Shown here: positions 17,015 to 24,608 of the stretch, piece after piece
Layout: every line of letters starts with the position of its first letter
How positions within the stretch are numbered: position 1 is the first letter of the stretch
Assembly: GCA_964426945.1 (NCBI GenBank)
Contig: CAYRSS010000002.1
Coordinates: forward strand, 1-64,000
Direction of reading: 5' to 3'
Length of the DNA: 64,000 nt
From: CAYRSS01 sp964426945
GTDB taxonomy: Bacteria; Planctomycetota; Phycisphaerae; UBA1845
The notes under the pieces: generated by a model
Told to the model about the DNA's origin: nothing
Databases searched by the model: none
Seen by the model: only the letters and a program-made list of their open reading frames with translations
Program-made: the position numbers and the translations under genes

Positions 17015-18253
17015 CTACGCCGCGCCGCCCAGCGGACGCGGACCGAGGGTGACGACACAGCGCGGCTCGCGCGGGTAGGTCGCCAGGTATCGCTTCACGT
17101 CTGCGATCGTGACGGCCTTGATGCGGTCAAGCTTCTCCTGTCGCGGGATGGGGCGGCCGTAGTGAAACAGGTCGTTGGCCACCTCGCCGCAGAAGGCCCG
17201 CGTGGTGTCGCCGCGGGTTTCGCTGTTGGCGACGATCCCGATGATGGCGCGCTGGAGCTCCTCCTCCTCGATATCTTCGGACAGGCGCTCGACCTCGCGC
17301 AGGAGCGTCGTGTACGTCTTGTCGCAGCGCTCAGGCGTCGTGGACGCCCCGAGGAAGATCATGCCGCGGCCGCGCGGAGCGTCCTGCCAGCCGGATACCC
17401 AGTAAACCAGCCCCTGCTTCTCCCGCACTTCGGTGAAGAGACGCGCGCCCATCCCGCCCGACAGAATGCCCAGCACAATCTGCTGCGCCGGATAGTCATC
17501 ATGCGTCACGCCCACACCGGGCCAGCAGATGCCGATCTGCTGCTGCTCAAGCTCCTTGGCGACGTGCGTGACGCCGGGTTCGAACCCGACCGGGTAGGGC
17601 TCGCGTCCGGCGGGGGCGGCGTCGCCAAAGCCGGCGAACAGCCGCTCGAACAGATCCTTGACCCGCGCCGGATTCACGGCACCCGCGACGGCCATCAGCA
17701 TGCGCCCCGCCGAGAAGGTCGCCCGCCAGTGGTTGACGAGATCATCACGGGTGATCGCATCCAGCGTGGCCTTCTCCCCGAGCGAATGCCGCCCGAGAAT
17801 CGACCCGAACGCGCGCGGCGCCATGATCTTGTCGAGGAGCGCCTGGGCGTCGTCCTCCAGAGCGATCAACTCCTGCCGCGCCAATTCTACGTTGACCTCG
17901 ACAAATTCATCAGGAAACTGCGGGGCGCGCAGGATCTCTGCGCAAAGCGCCGCAGCCTTCTCGAAATGCTCCGGCAGGACGGTGCACGACAGCGTCGTCG
18001 TCTCGCGCCCCGCCCCGATGCGCTGGCTGGCGCCGATGGCGTCGAACGCGTCGGACAGCTCCCGCCCGCTGCGGCGGTCACTGCCTTTGTCGATCGTCTC
18101 CCCGAGAATGCGGGCCAGCCCCAGCCGCGACTGCGGCTCGCTGCACGTGCCCGCGAGAACCATGATCTGAAAGGAGACGATGTGCCGATCGGGCAGCGGC
18201 GTGACGCCGTATTCGATGCCGCAGGGCAGCCGTCCGTGAATCGTTTCGGTCAT
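17015..18253 (-). CDS. M16 peptidase family, non-catalytic partner subunit
   Basis: A 412-residue M16-family protein in which the HxxEH zinc motif is replaced by RILGETIDKG, so it cannot bind catalytic zinc in the usual way. It retains the strongly conserved GGGMGARLFTEVREKQGLVY-like segment (here SGGMGARLFTEV...GLVYWVS), which holds the Arg and Tyr that contact substrate in M16B enzymes. This division of labour matches known two-gene M16B systems and mitochondrial processing peptidase. It is the first gene of a run with the catalytic paralogue and a membrane protein. The substrate is unknown. Confidence 0.87.
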   Translation of the reverse strand: MTETIHGRLPCGIEYGVTPLPDRHIVSFQIMVLAGTCSEPQSRLGLARILGETIDKGSDRRSGRELSDAFDAIGASQRIGAGRETTTLSCTVLPEHFEKAAALCAEILRAPQFPDEFVEVNVELARQELIALEDDAQALLDKIMAPRAFGSILGRHSLGEKATLDAITRDDLVNHWRATFSAGRMLMAVAGAVNPARVKDLFERLFAGFGDAAPAGREPYPVGFEPGVTHVAKELEQQQIGICWPGVGVTHDDYPAQQIVLGILSGGMGARLFTEVREKQGLVYWVSGWQDAPRGRGMIFLGASTTPERCDKTYTTLLREVERLSEDIEEEELQRAIIGIVANSETRGDTTRAFCGEVANDLFHYGRPIPRQEKLDRIKAVTIADVKRYLATYPREPRCVVTLGPRPLGGAA

Positions 18254-18383
18254 TCAGGCTCGCCGGGAGAATGTCGTCTGCCGGGGCGGGACTCGCGGCC
18301 GCCCGTAAGCGATTTCGCCGGAGAATAGGGCTCCCCCGCCCCCCACGCAAGCCTATCGGCAGCCTCCGGCGCGTGCCTTCAGC

Positions 18384-21300
18384 TCAATGCTGCGGCGCGG
18401 ACGGCGGCATCTCGCCGCCGGCGGTGGAAGGCGCATCCCTGCCGGCCTCGGGGGCGCTAGCTTCAGGCAAAGGCGGAGAGCCAGCCCCCTCGTCCGCTGG
18501 TGCGGCCGCGCCCTCGACCGGTTCCGGCGGCGGTAAGGGGCTTTCGGGAAGCGACGGCAGCCGCTCGCGCAGCTCGTTCCACATGGCCAGCATGACTGCC
18601 GAATCGGGCTTGCGCTGCAGGCAACTGGCCACGAAACCGACGGCGGGTTCCGGCGGGATGCGCAGCGCCAGCGCGGCGCGAAGCTGTTCGCCGGCCGCAG
18701 ACTCGTCGCCGTCCTCCCAGAAAATCGTCGCGGCCATGAAGGGGACTCGGAAATCCTCCGGCGCCAGTTCCCGGGCACGCCTCACCCACCGGTGCGACGC
18801 GGCGATCAGTTCGGGCAGCCCCTCCTGCAGTGCGGGCACCTCGCGCGCGGCGTACCGCCGGTTGAGTGCCATCTCGCACAGTTCGACATAGCGTGTACCC
18901 AGGGCGCCGTCGAGCATGACTTGCGACGCGCCCGGCCCGGCGAGTTCGGTGAGCATCGCGATGGCCTCGTCTTCCTTCCCCGCGGCCAGCAGGTAACCGA
19001 CCATGTGGTCGCGGGCGATGGTCTGCATGCGTCGCCCATCCTCGCCGCCGGGTGCGAGGTCGATCGCCACCCGCGCAGCGTCCAGCGCCCCGTCCGGATC
19101 GAGCGGCGTCACCGCGAAGCGGATCGCCGCCAGCTCCTCGAAGCACGCGCTGGCGCCCATCGGCGCCTCGTCCGCCAGCTTGCGGCTGGCCAGCGCTGCG
19201 GGTTCGATCAGCGGCAGCGCTTCGCCGAGCCGCCCGGACAGCACCGCCACCGACGCCGCTATGCGCAGCAGCTCAGGCGACCACGCCTCCAGCGAGCCCG
19301 GCGGGGGCAGCTGCGGCTGCGTGACTACTTCGAGCGCCTGGGCGACGAGGGGCGCGATGGCCTCGCGCAGCGGCGGCGTCGCCGCAATCGTCTGAAGCGC
19401 CGGGCTGTAGAGATCCTCCAGCCGGTTGTGACGCAGTGGCCGCGCCATCACCGTCAACTGTTCCACGAGGGGTGTTTCCTGCCCGACCGTGTTGAGATAC
19501 TCCGCCGCCACGCCCAGGTTGTAAGGCCGGCGTCGCAATTCGCGTTCGAGGGCCTTGAGGGCGTTCTGCTGGTATTCCGCAATGGTCGCCCCGCCGTCCG
19601 ACCTGGCGACGTTTTGCGCCTGAATGCGAAGCAGCGAATACTCCATCATGCCGCTGAGGATGAAACGAGGGGAGCGTTCCAGTAGGTGCTTGAGGCGTTC
19701 GCTGCCCTTGGCGCAGTGTTCCTTGCTGCGGCGGATGTCCTCCGCAGCGGCGGCGAGGAGGTTGGCATCCGGCGGATCGGACTCGAACGCGCGGGCCTCG
19801 CGGTCCAGGGCTCGCTCCTGCAGCATGCCCGCAGAGCGGATGTGTGCCTGGACGAGCATCGCCAGGCTCGTCAGGGCACGCTGCGGATTGAGCCGGGCCA
19901 CGGAGCCACGCTCGGCTGCGGCGATAGCCTTCTCCAGGTCGCCGCTGCGGAGGTGCTCCTCGGCGCTGTATTCGTCCAGCGCAGAGGAAAAGTCGCGGTG
20001 GTTCACCACGACCACAAACCCGCCGAAGGCCACGCAGGCCACGCCGAACAGAGCGCGCGCTGCGCGGCTGCGCGAGATGCGCACCAGCGGCGACCGCACC
20101 TGTGAACCGGACATCGCCCAGATCAGGCCGATCAGGCTGTAGAAGACCGTCGGCACGCCCGATACGCGCAGACCGGGACTGAAGCACTCCTCCGCGGCGA
20201 TCGCTGCCAGCGCCGCCATGAGCCCGATCAGCGTCCATCGCTCGCGCGACGGCAGACCGGCCATCGCCAGCATGCCCGCGCGAATCGTCAGCGCGAGGCC
20301 CACGATCACCAGCACGAAACCTACAGAGCCCAGGTCGGCGAGCGTTTCGAGCCACTCGTTGTGGGCGTGCTCGACGCGCGACACGAACGGCAGCGGATCG
20401 GCCAGCACGTCGTTCTCGACGAATGAGTCGCCGACGAGCACGAAGCCCCCCTGCCCGTAGCCTGTCACGCGCCTCTCGTCGAACATCTTCAGCGCGTAAG
20501 ACCACGCATACTCGCGAAAACGGGCCGTCACGCTGCGGTCTGCCGCGCCACCCGCCTGCGTAAAGACGTACCACGCGGCCACTGCGAGCAACGGGAGGCA
20601 CACCACGGGCATCCAGCGGCGGCCGCGCGGCAGGGCGAAGAAGACCATCGCCAGCAGCCCCACCGCCAGGCCGACCTGCGACGCGCGGGCGTCGGCCAGC
20701 GCGAACGCCCACAGACAGACGATCAGCGCCCCCCCTGCCGCGATCGCGGGACCCAGCCGCCGCCGCGTCGCCTCGGAACGGGCGACGATCAACCGCTCCC
20801 ACAGAAGAGACAGCGACAGCAGGATCCCCGGCAACAATGCCGCGGCGAGGAACAGCGGGTTGCCGCTGGGAAACTTCGCCCGAAGCGTGGGGTTCCGCTC
20901 GTAGTAGTACCAGACCGCCAGCGCCGCCGCCGCCGCCGCGACGCCGATCATCAGGCGCGACGCGATGCGCGCGGCCGCAGGGGATAGCCCATAGCCAAGC
21001 ACGAAGGACCACGCGTACTGGATGAGCAGCAGCACGCTCGCCATCAACGCCAGATCACTCGCGAGCGACCAGCGGCTGCTCGCGAACGACCAGACGAGGT
21101 AAAGCGCGATGAGAAGTTGCGCCGCCCACAGCGGAGCGATGTGCGTGCGTGCGCCGCCAGGCGCGGCGGCCTGATCGGCGCCCTCAGCGATGACCAGCTC
21201 AGCCTCAGGGGCTACCTCGTCCCCAGCCCGCGAGCCGATCCACACCGCCAGCCCGAACGCGATGACGCCAAGCCCGGCGCCCAGGCCGAGGACAAACATC

Positions 21301-21530
21301 TTCACCGCATCGGGGTAGAGAGTGGGGAAGCTGTAGTTCAGGCAGACGAGTTGCACGACGGCCCGGAGGATCGAGCCTTCGTGCCACTCGATCGCACCGT
21401 CCACCAGCGTGGTCGATTCCGGCGCGCTGAGCACTAGCGCCCCGCCCGCCACGGTCAGCAGCGTCAGCGCGAGCAGCACCACATGGGATGGGCGAAGGGC
21501 CTGCGAGTCTCGGATGCGAAGCACGCTCAT
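18384..21530 (-). CDS. O-antigen ligase/polymerase-like membrane protein fused to a long TPR-like domain
   Basis: A 1048-residue protein. The first 500 residues or so hold at least ten hydrophobic segments of the O-antigen ligase (WaaL/Wzy) type, with the family loop HAHNEWLETLADLGSVGF. The second half is soluble, helical and repeat-like (TPR-type; for example SALDEYSAEEHLRSGDLEKA, LAAGKEDEAIAMLTELAG), ending in a Pro/Glu-rich tail. Such fusions are known in planctomycetes and are thought to attach or polymerise surface glycans. The start at 21530 (MSVLRIRDSQALRPS) precedes the first transmembrane segment; the frame extends upstream with no protein-like sequence. It is 40 bp downstream of the cobalamin adenosyltransferase. 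Confidence 0.82.
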   Translation of the reverse strand: MSVLRIRDSQALRPSHVVLLALTLLTVAGGALVLSAPESTTLVDGAIEWHEGSILRAVVQLVCLNYSFPTLYPDAVKMFVLGLGAGLGVIAFGLAVWIGSRAGDEVAPEAELVIAEGADQAAAPGGARTHIAPLWAAQLLIALYLVWSFASSRWSLASDLALMASVLLLIQYAWSFVLGYGLSPAAARIASRLMIGVAAAAAALAVWYYYERNPTLRAKFPSGNPLFLAAALLPGILLSLSLLWERLIVARSEATRRRLGPAIAAGGALIVCLWAFALADARASQVGLAVGLLAMVFFALPRGRRWMPVVCLPLLAVAAWYVFTQAGGAADRSVTARFREYAWSYALKMFDERRVTGYGQGGFVLVGDSFVENDVLADPLPFVSRVEHAHNEWLETLADLGSVGFVLVIVGLALTIRAGMLAMAGLPSRERWTLIGLMAALAAIAAEECFSPGLRVSGVPTVFYSLIGLIWAMSGSQVRSPLVRISRSRAARALFGVACVAFGGFVVVVNHRDFSSALDEYSAEEHLRSGDLEKAIAAAERGSVARLNPQRALTSLAMLVQAHIRSAGMLQERALDREARAFESDPPDANLLAAAAEDIRRSKEHCAKGSERLKHLLERSPRFILSGMMEYSLLRIQAQNVARSDGGATIAEYQQNALKALERELRRRPYNLGVAAEYLNTVGQETPLVEQLTVMARPLRHNRLEDLYSPALQTIAATPPLREAIAPLVAQALEVVTQPQLPPPGSLEAWSPELLRIAASVAVLSGRLGEALPLIEPAALASRKLADEAPMGASACFEELAAIRFAVTPLDPDGALDAARVAIDLAPGGEDGRRMQTIARDHMVGYLLAAGKEDEAIAMLTELAGPGASQVMLDGALGTRYVELCEMALNRRYAAREVPALQEGLPELIAASHRWVRRARELAPEDFRVPFMAATIFWEDGDESAAGEQLRAALALRIPPEPAVGFVASCLQRKPDSAVMLAMWNELRERLPSLPESPLPPPEPVEGAAAPADEGAGSPPLPEASAPEAGRDAPSTAGGEMPPSAPQH

Positions 21531-21570
21531 GCGGTGGATGCTTCCTCGTAATCGGGTCGCCCTTCGGCGA

Positions 21571-22113
21571 TCAGCCCACGGCGGGCTTCCAGGGCACGTC
21601 CGCGACACCGGCGTGGTGGTTCGCGAGACGCGCCAGCGCGAAGAGCAGATCACTCACCCGGTTCAACGCGATGATCACCCGCGGATCCACTGTCTCACCC
21701 GCGGCAAGACCCACAACGGCCCGTTCCGCCCGGCGGACCACGCAGCGCGCCACATGCAGCCGGGAGGCGGTTTCGCTCCCGCCGGGCAGGATGAACGTGC
21801 GCATCGGCTCGACCGGGGCCGCGGCTTCATCGATCCAGGACTCAAGGCGGGTCAGGTCACTCTCCGCGACGCGCGGGATGCTGGTTCCGCCGCCGGGGCT
21901 TGCCAGGTCCGCGCCAATCACGAACAGAAGATCCTGCACGCAGCGCAGCATCTCCTGCGTGCGCGGTCCTGCCACCACGGCGGCCAGACCGATCGCCGCG
22001 TTGGCCTCGTCCACTTCGCCGTAGGCGTCTACACGTGCGTCGGCCTTCGAGACGCGGCGACCGCCGAGAAGGCCGGTCGTTCCGTCGTCGCCTGTCTTTG
22101 TGTAGAGCTTCAT
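21571..22113 (-). CDS. ATP:cob(I)alamin adenosyltransferase (PduO type)
   Basis: A 180-residue PduO-type corrinoid adenosyltransferase, which transfers the adenosyl group of ATP to cob(I)alamin to make coenzyme B12. The ATP-binding N-terminus KLYTKTGDDGTTGLLGG is intact, as are VDAYGEVDEANAAIG and the C-terminal ALNRVSDLLFALAR. Length is typical. AAGAGGT precedes the ATG at 22113. It lies between purH and the O-antigen ligase gene. A cytoplasmic-type cobalamin-binding protein at 41721 is another B12-linked gene in the window. The B12-dependent enzyme served is not visible here. Confidence 0.93.
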   Translation of the reverse strand: MKLYTKTGDDGTTGLLGGRRVSKADARVDAYGEVDEANAAIGLAAVVAGPRTQEMLRCVQDLLFVIGADLASPGGGTSIPRVAESDLTRLESWIDEAAAPVEPMRTFILPGGSETASRLHVARCVVRRAERAVVGLAAGETVDPRVIIALNRVSDLLFALARLANHHAGVADVPWKPAVG

Positions 22114-22217
22114 CAGACATACCTCTTGAAACCCGCCGGCGCGGGCCGTGACACGCGGGATTATAGAGCCGGGCCTTGAACAAGAGAACCACCGTCGCAC
22201 CCTGCAAGGCGACAGCG

Positions 22218-24539
22218 TCAGTGTCGGAAGTGGCGGGTACCGGTGAAGACCATGGCCACACCCCGCTCGTTGCAGGCGGCCACGGTCTCGGCGTCGCGCT
22301 TGGAGCCGCCGGGCTGGATGATCGCGGTCACGCCGGCTTGCATCAGGATGTCAGGTCCGTCGCGGAAAGGGAAAAACGCATCGGAAGCGGCTACCGATCC
22401 CGCAAGTCGATCGGCATGGCCGTTCTCGGTCGCGAGCCAGGTGGCGATGCGGCAGCTCATCACGCGGGACATCTGCCCCGCGCCGTTGCCGATCAGCATG
22501 CCGTCGCGGCAGAGGGAGATGGCGTTGCTCTTCGTGTGCTTGGCGACGAGCCAGGCGAGGCGAAGGTCGGCCATTTCGCGGTCGTGGGGGGCGCGATCGG
22601 TGACGACTTTCCACTCGTCCTCGTTGAGGCCGACGTTGTCGATGGTCTGAGCGAGCATGCCGCCGGCGATGCTGCGGTAGATCATCTCGCCGGGGACCGG
22701 GGGCTCATCCATAGCCGGGCCGACGTCGAGGAGTCGGACGTTCTCGCCCCATTTCTTGCGTGAGCGGATGACGTTGACCGTGTCGTCGCTGAGGAAGTCG
22801 GGTGCGATCCACACCTCGAGGAAGAACGCCCCGGCGCCCTTGTCCTTGCCCCAGCGGGCGAGGGAGTCCATGACGACCTCGGCGAAATCGGGGGTGATAC
22901 TGAAGTTGCAGGCCAGGATGCCGCCCATGGCGGCGTTGACGTCGCCGGTGTACGCCCGGCGGTAGGCTTCGACCGGATCGTCCGCCACGCCGACGCCGCA
23001 GGCGTTGTTGTGCTTGATGAAGACGACGGTGGCACCGGCCTTCGGCCGGGGGCCTGTGGCACCGGCCTCTGGCCGGTGGTCTGTGGCACCGGCCTCCGGC
23101 CGGTGGCTTGTGCGACCGGCCTCTGGCCGGTCGTCCACGACAGGCCCGCGCACAGAGATCCTCCCCCCCTGCTCAAACCCACTCCCGCTGGCCCAGAACC
23201 AGGGATACACGTCCCCAAGCCCTTTGCGGTCCGGGTTCGTCTCGATGTACTCGAAAGTCTCTGCGAACTCCTTCTCATTCCGCATGATCCGATCCCAGCT
23301 CTCATCGAGCCACAGGGGGCCACCATGGCCGGTGAGATCGTTGATCCGATGTGCACTGTAGCTCTTTATGCTGTGCATCAATTCTCCGAGCGGGACCATC
23401 GAGCCGTCGTCGTAGAGAAAGGGCGTGAGGAGCATGTGGACGTGGTCTGGCATGATCACCACGGCGTGAAGCTCCATCTTCCGTCCATGCCAGTACTTGA
23501 CGGCGTTCAGGGCAATCGTCTTCGCCTCGGCAGAGAGGACGATTCCTTCGCGAACTCGAAACGTGACGAAATAGCTCTTGCCTGGATTCTGAATGTGCGG
23601 CAGGTTCCGTCTGGATTCTCGTTGTTCCCCGACCGGAATCCACCGGCCAGAGGCCGGTGGCACATCACCGGCCGGAGGCCGGTGCCACAAATCATTCCTG
23701 CCCGGTTCATGTCGCAGACTGGAAGCCGCGGATGACAGGTCAGCGCAAAGCGCAAGCGCCGCGTCGGCATCCAACAGGTTGTTGTACGATATCTCGGTTC
23801 CGCCAACTTGAACGGCCAACGCCGCCGAGTGAGCAGCGTTCGGAGCGTTGTAACGACTGGCGCGCTGATGCGGGTTCTCGCCATAGCGAAGTCGAAATCC
23901 GCCCGCAAGGCAGACGGTCGCAGCAGCCCTGCAGTCGTCTCCCAATTGAGCGGCAAGCCACGATTGGACAGCGGCGTCGTAGCGAGAGGTCAGACGGAAG
24001 GCTTCCCAGGCGGACTCCTTCATGCTCTTTCGCCGGCTCTCGCTGTTATCCCACGCCCTCAATAGGTCTAGTGCGTCCTCGTACCACCAGGTAATAACGA
24101 ACACGTGCCGATGATTCTTCGCCGCCGCGCGAAGCAGGCAGGGACCGCCGATGTCGATCATCTCGATCGCCTGCTCGAATGTGCAACCCGGCCTCTCGAT
24201 GGTCTCCTCAAATGGGTAGAGATTCACCACCACCATGTCGATCGGCGCGATGCCCTGCTCGGTGAGCTGTCGCATGTGGCCGGGGTTGTCGCGGTCGGCG
24301 AGGATGGCGGCGTGGATCTTCGGGTGCAGCGTCTTGACCCGGCCGTCCATCATCTCCGGAAAGCCGGTGACTTCTTCGACCAGCGTCACGGGGATGCCGC
24401 TGTCTTTCAACAGCCTCGCCGTCCCACCGGTGGAGATCAGTTCGATCCCGAACTCGTCATGCAGCGCGCGGGCGAAGTCGACGATGCCCGTCTTGTCGTG
24501 CACACTAATCAGCGCCCGCCGTGGCAGAGGTTGGGACAT
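22218..24539 (-). CDS. purH: Bifunctional AICAR transformylase/IMP cyclohydrolase carrying an in-frame transposase insertion
   Basis: PurH performs the last two steps of IMP synthesis. The frame encodes 773 residues, against about 510-540 usually. Residues 1-268 give the IMP cyclohydrolase domain (ALISVHDKTGIVDFARALHD, MMDGRVKTLHPKIHAAIL) and the start of the transformylase domain (RYGENPHQRASRY, ISYNNLLDADAALALCADL). Residues 505-773 resume at VVFIKHNNACGVG, with the catalytic Lys-His at about 509-510. In between sit about 236 residues, where the family normally has a loop of roughly ten: REP-encoded repeats and a complete tyrosine transposase domain. No stop codon or frameshift interrupts the fusion. 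The inserted domain has no ATG of its own before its conserved start. By hand count, codons from about residue 158 to the insertion end in G/C in only about two thirds of cases, against about 84% before it. Whether PurH remains active is not known; the purH function itself is certain. Confidence 0.92.
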   Translation of the reverse strand: MSQPLPRRALISVHDKTGIVDFARALHDEFGIELISTGGTARLLKDSGIPVTLVEEVTGFPEMMDGRVKTLHPKIHAAILADRDNPGHMRQLTEQGIAPIDMVVVNLYPFEETIERPGCTFEQAIEMIDIGGPCLLRAAAKNHRHVFVITWWYEDALDLLRAWDNSESRRKSMKESAWEAFRLTSRYDAAVQSWLAAQLGDDCRAAATVCLAGGFRLRYGENPHQRASRYNAPNAAHSAALAVQVGGTEISYNNLLDADAALALCADLSSAASSLRHEPGRNDLWHRPPAGDVPPASGRWIPVGEQRESRRNLPHIQNPGKSYFVTFRVREGIVLSAEAKTIALNAVKYWHGRKMELHAVVIMPDHVHMLLTPFLYDDGSMVPLGELMHSIKSYSAHRINDLTGHGGPLWLDESWDRIMRNEKEFAETFEYIETNPDRKGLGDVYPWFWASGSGFEQGGRISVRGPVVDDRPEAGRTSHRPEAGATDHRPEAGATGPRPKAGATVVFIKHNNACGVGVADDPVEAYRRAYTGDVNAAMGGILACNFSITPDFAEVVMDSLARWGKDKGAGAFFLEVWIAPDFLSDDTVNVIRSRKKWGENVRLLDVGPAMDEPPVPGEMIYRSIAGGMLAQTIDNVGLNEDEWKVVTDRAPHDREMADLRLAWLVAKHTKSNAISLCRDGMLIGNGAGQMSRVMSCRIATWLATENGHADRLAGSVAASDAFFPFRDGPDILMQAGVTAIIQPGGSKRDAETVAACNERGVAMVFTGTRHFRH
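23029..23136 (-). repeat. Four tandem 27-bp REP-like palindromes
   Basis: Units 23029-23055, 23056-23082, 23083-23109 and 23110-23136, each exactly 27 bp, with core GGCACCGGCCTCYGGCCGGT on the plus strand. Read in the purH frame they give 9-residue repeats RPEAGRTSH, RPEAGATDH, RPEAGATGP and RPKAGATVV. Each has a CGGCC/GGCCG stem. Because 27 is a multiple of three, gain or loss of units keeps the frame. Confidence 0.9.
23637..23690 (+). repeat. Two REP-like palindromes in inverted orientation, left end of the RAYT element
   Basis: Two copies (23637-23663 and 23664-23690) of the same palindrome family as at 23029-23136, in the opposite orientation. In the purH frame they encode WHRPPAGDV and PPASGRW. 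Confidence 0.85.
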
Positions 24540-24608
24540 CGAAGAGCGGTGCTCCGTGACAATCGCGGGACTGCACCGGCCCCGAGGGCTCCGGCTATCG
24601 CACGCCGA

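Larger units (their letters stand above)
23029..23690 (-). mobile_element. REP-associated tyrosine transposase (RAYT) element inserted in frame in purH
   Basis: A 662-bp element within purH. Its core encodes a Y1/IS200-like RAYT: NPGKSYFVTFRVREGIVL, the HUH motif MPDHVHML (His at fusion residues 366 and 368), MHSIKSYSAHRIN, and the catalytic Tyr in EYIETNP (residue 431). All key residues appear intact. On the left (purH 5' side, 23637-23690) are two REP-like palindromes, and on the right (23029-23136) four in the opposite orientation, the usual arrangement for a RAYT with its REPs. The precise outer ends cannot be fixed without an uninterrupted homologue. RAYTs normally mobilise or shape REP sequences and are single-copy; reading-frame-preserving insertion in an essential enzyme is unusual. 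Confidence 0.85.

Noticed and set aside
23029..23136. CRISPR array
   Set aside because: The units are contiguous palindromes without unique spacers and are part of a coding frame.
23029..23735. Intein in PurH
   Set aside because: The inserted domain has transposase motifs and REP-encoded repeats and lacks the Cys/Ser start block and Hint motifs. The HN near its end belongs to the conserved PurH KHNNACG motif.
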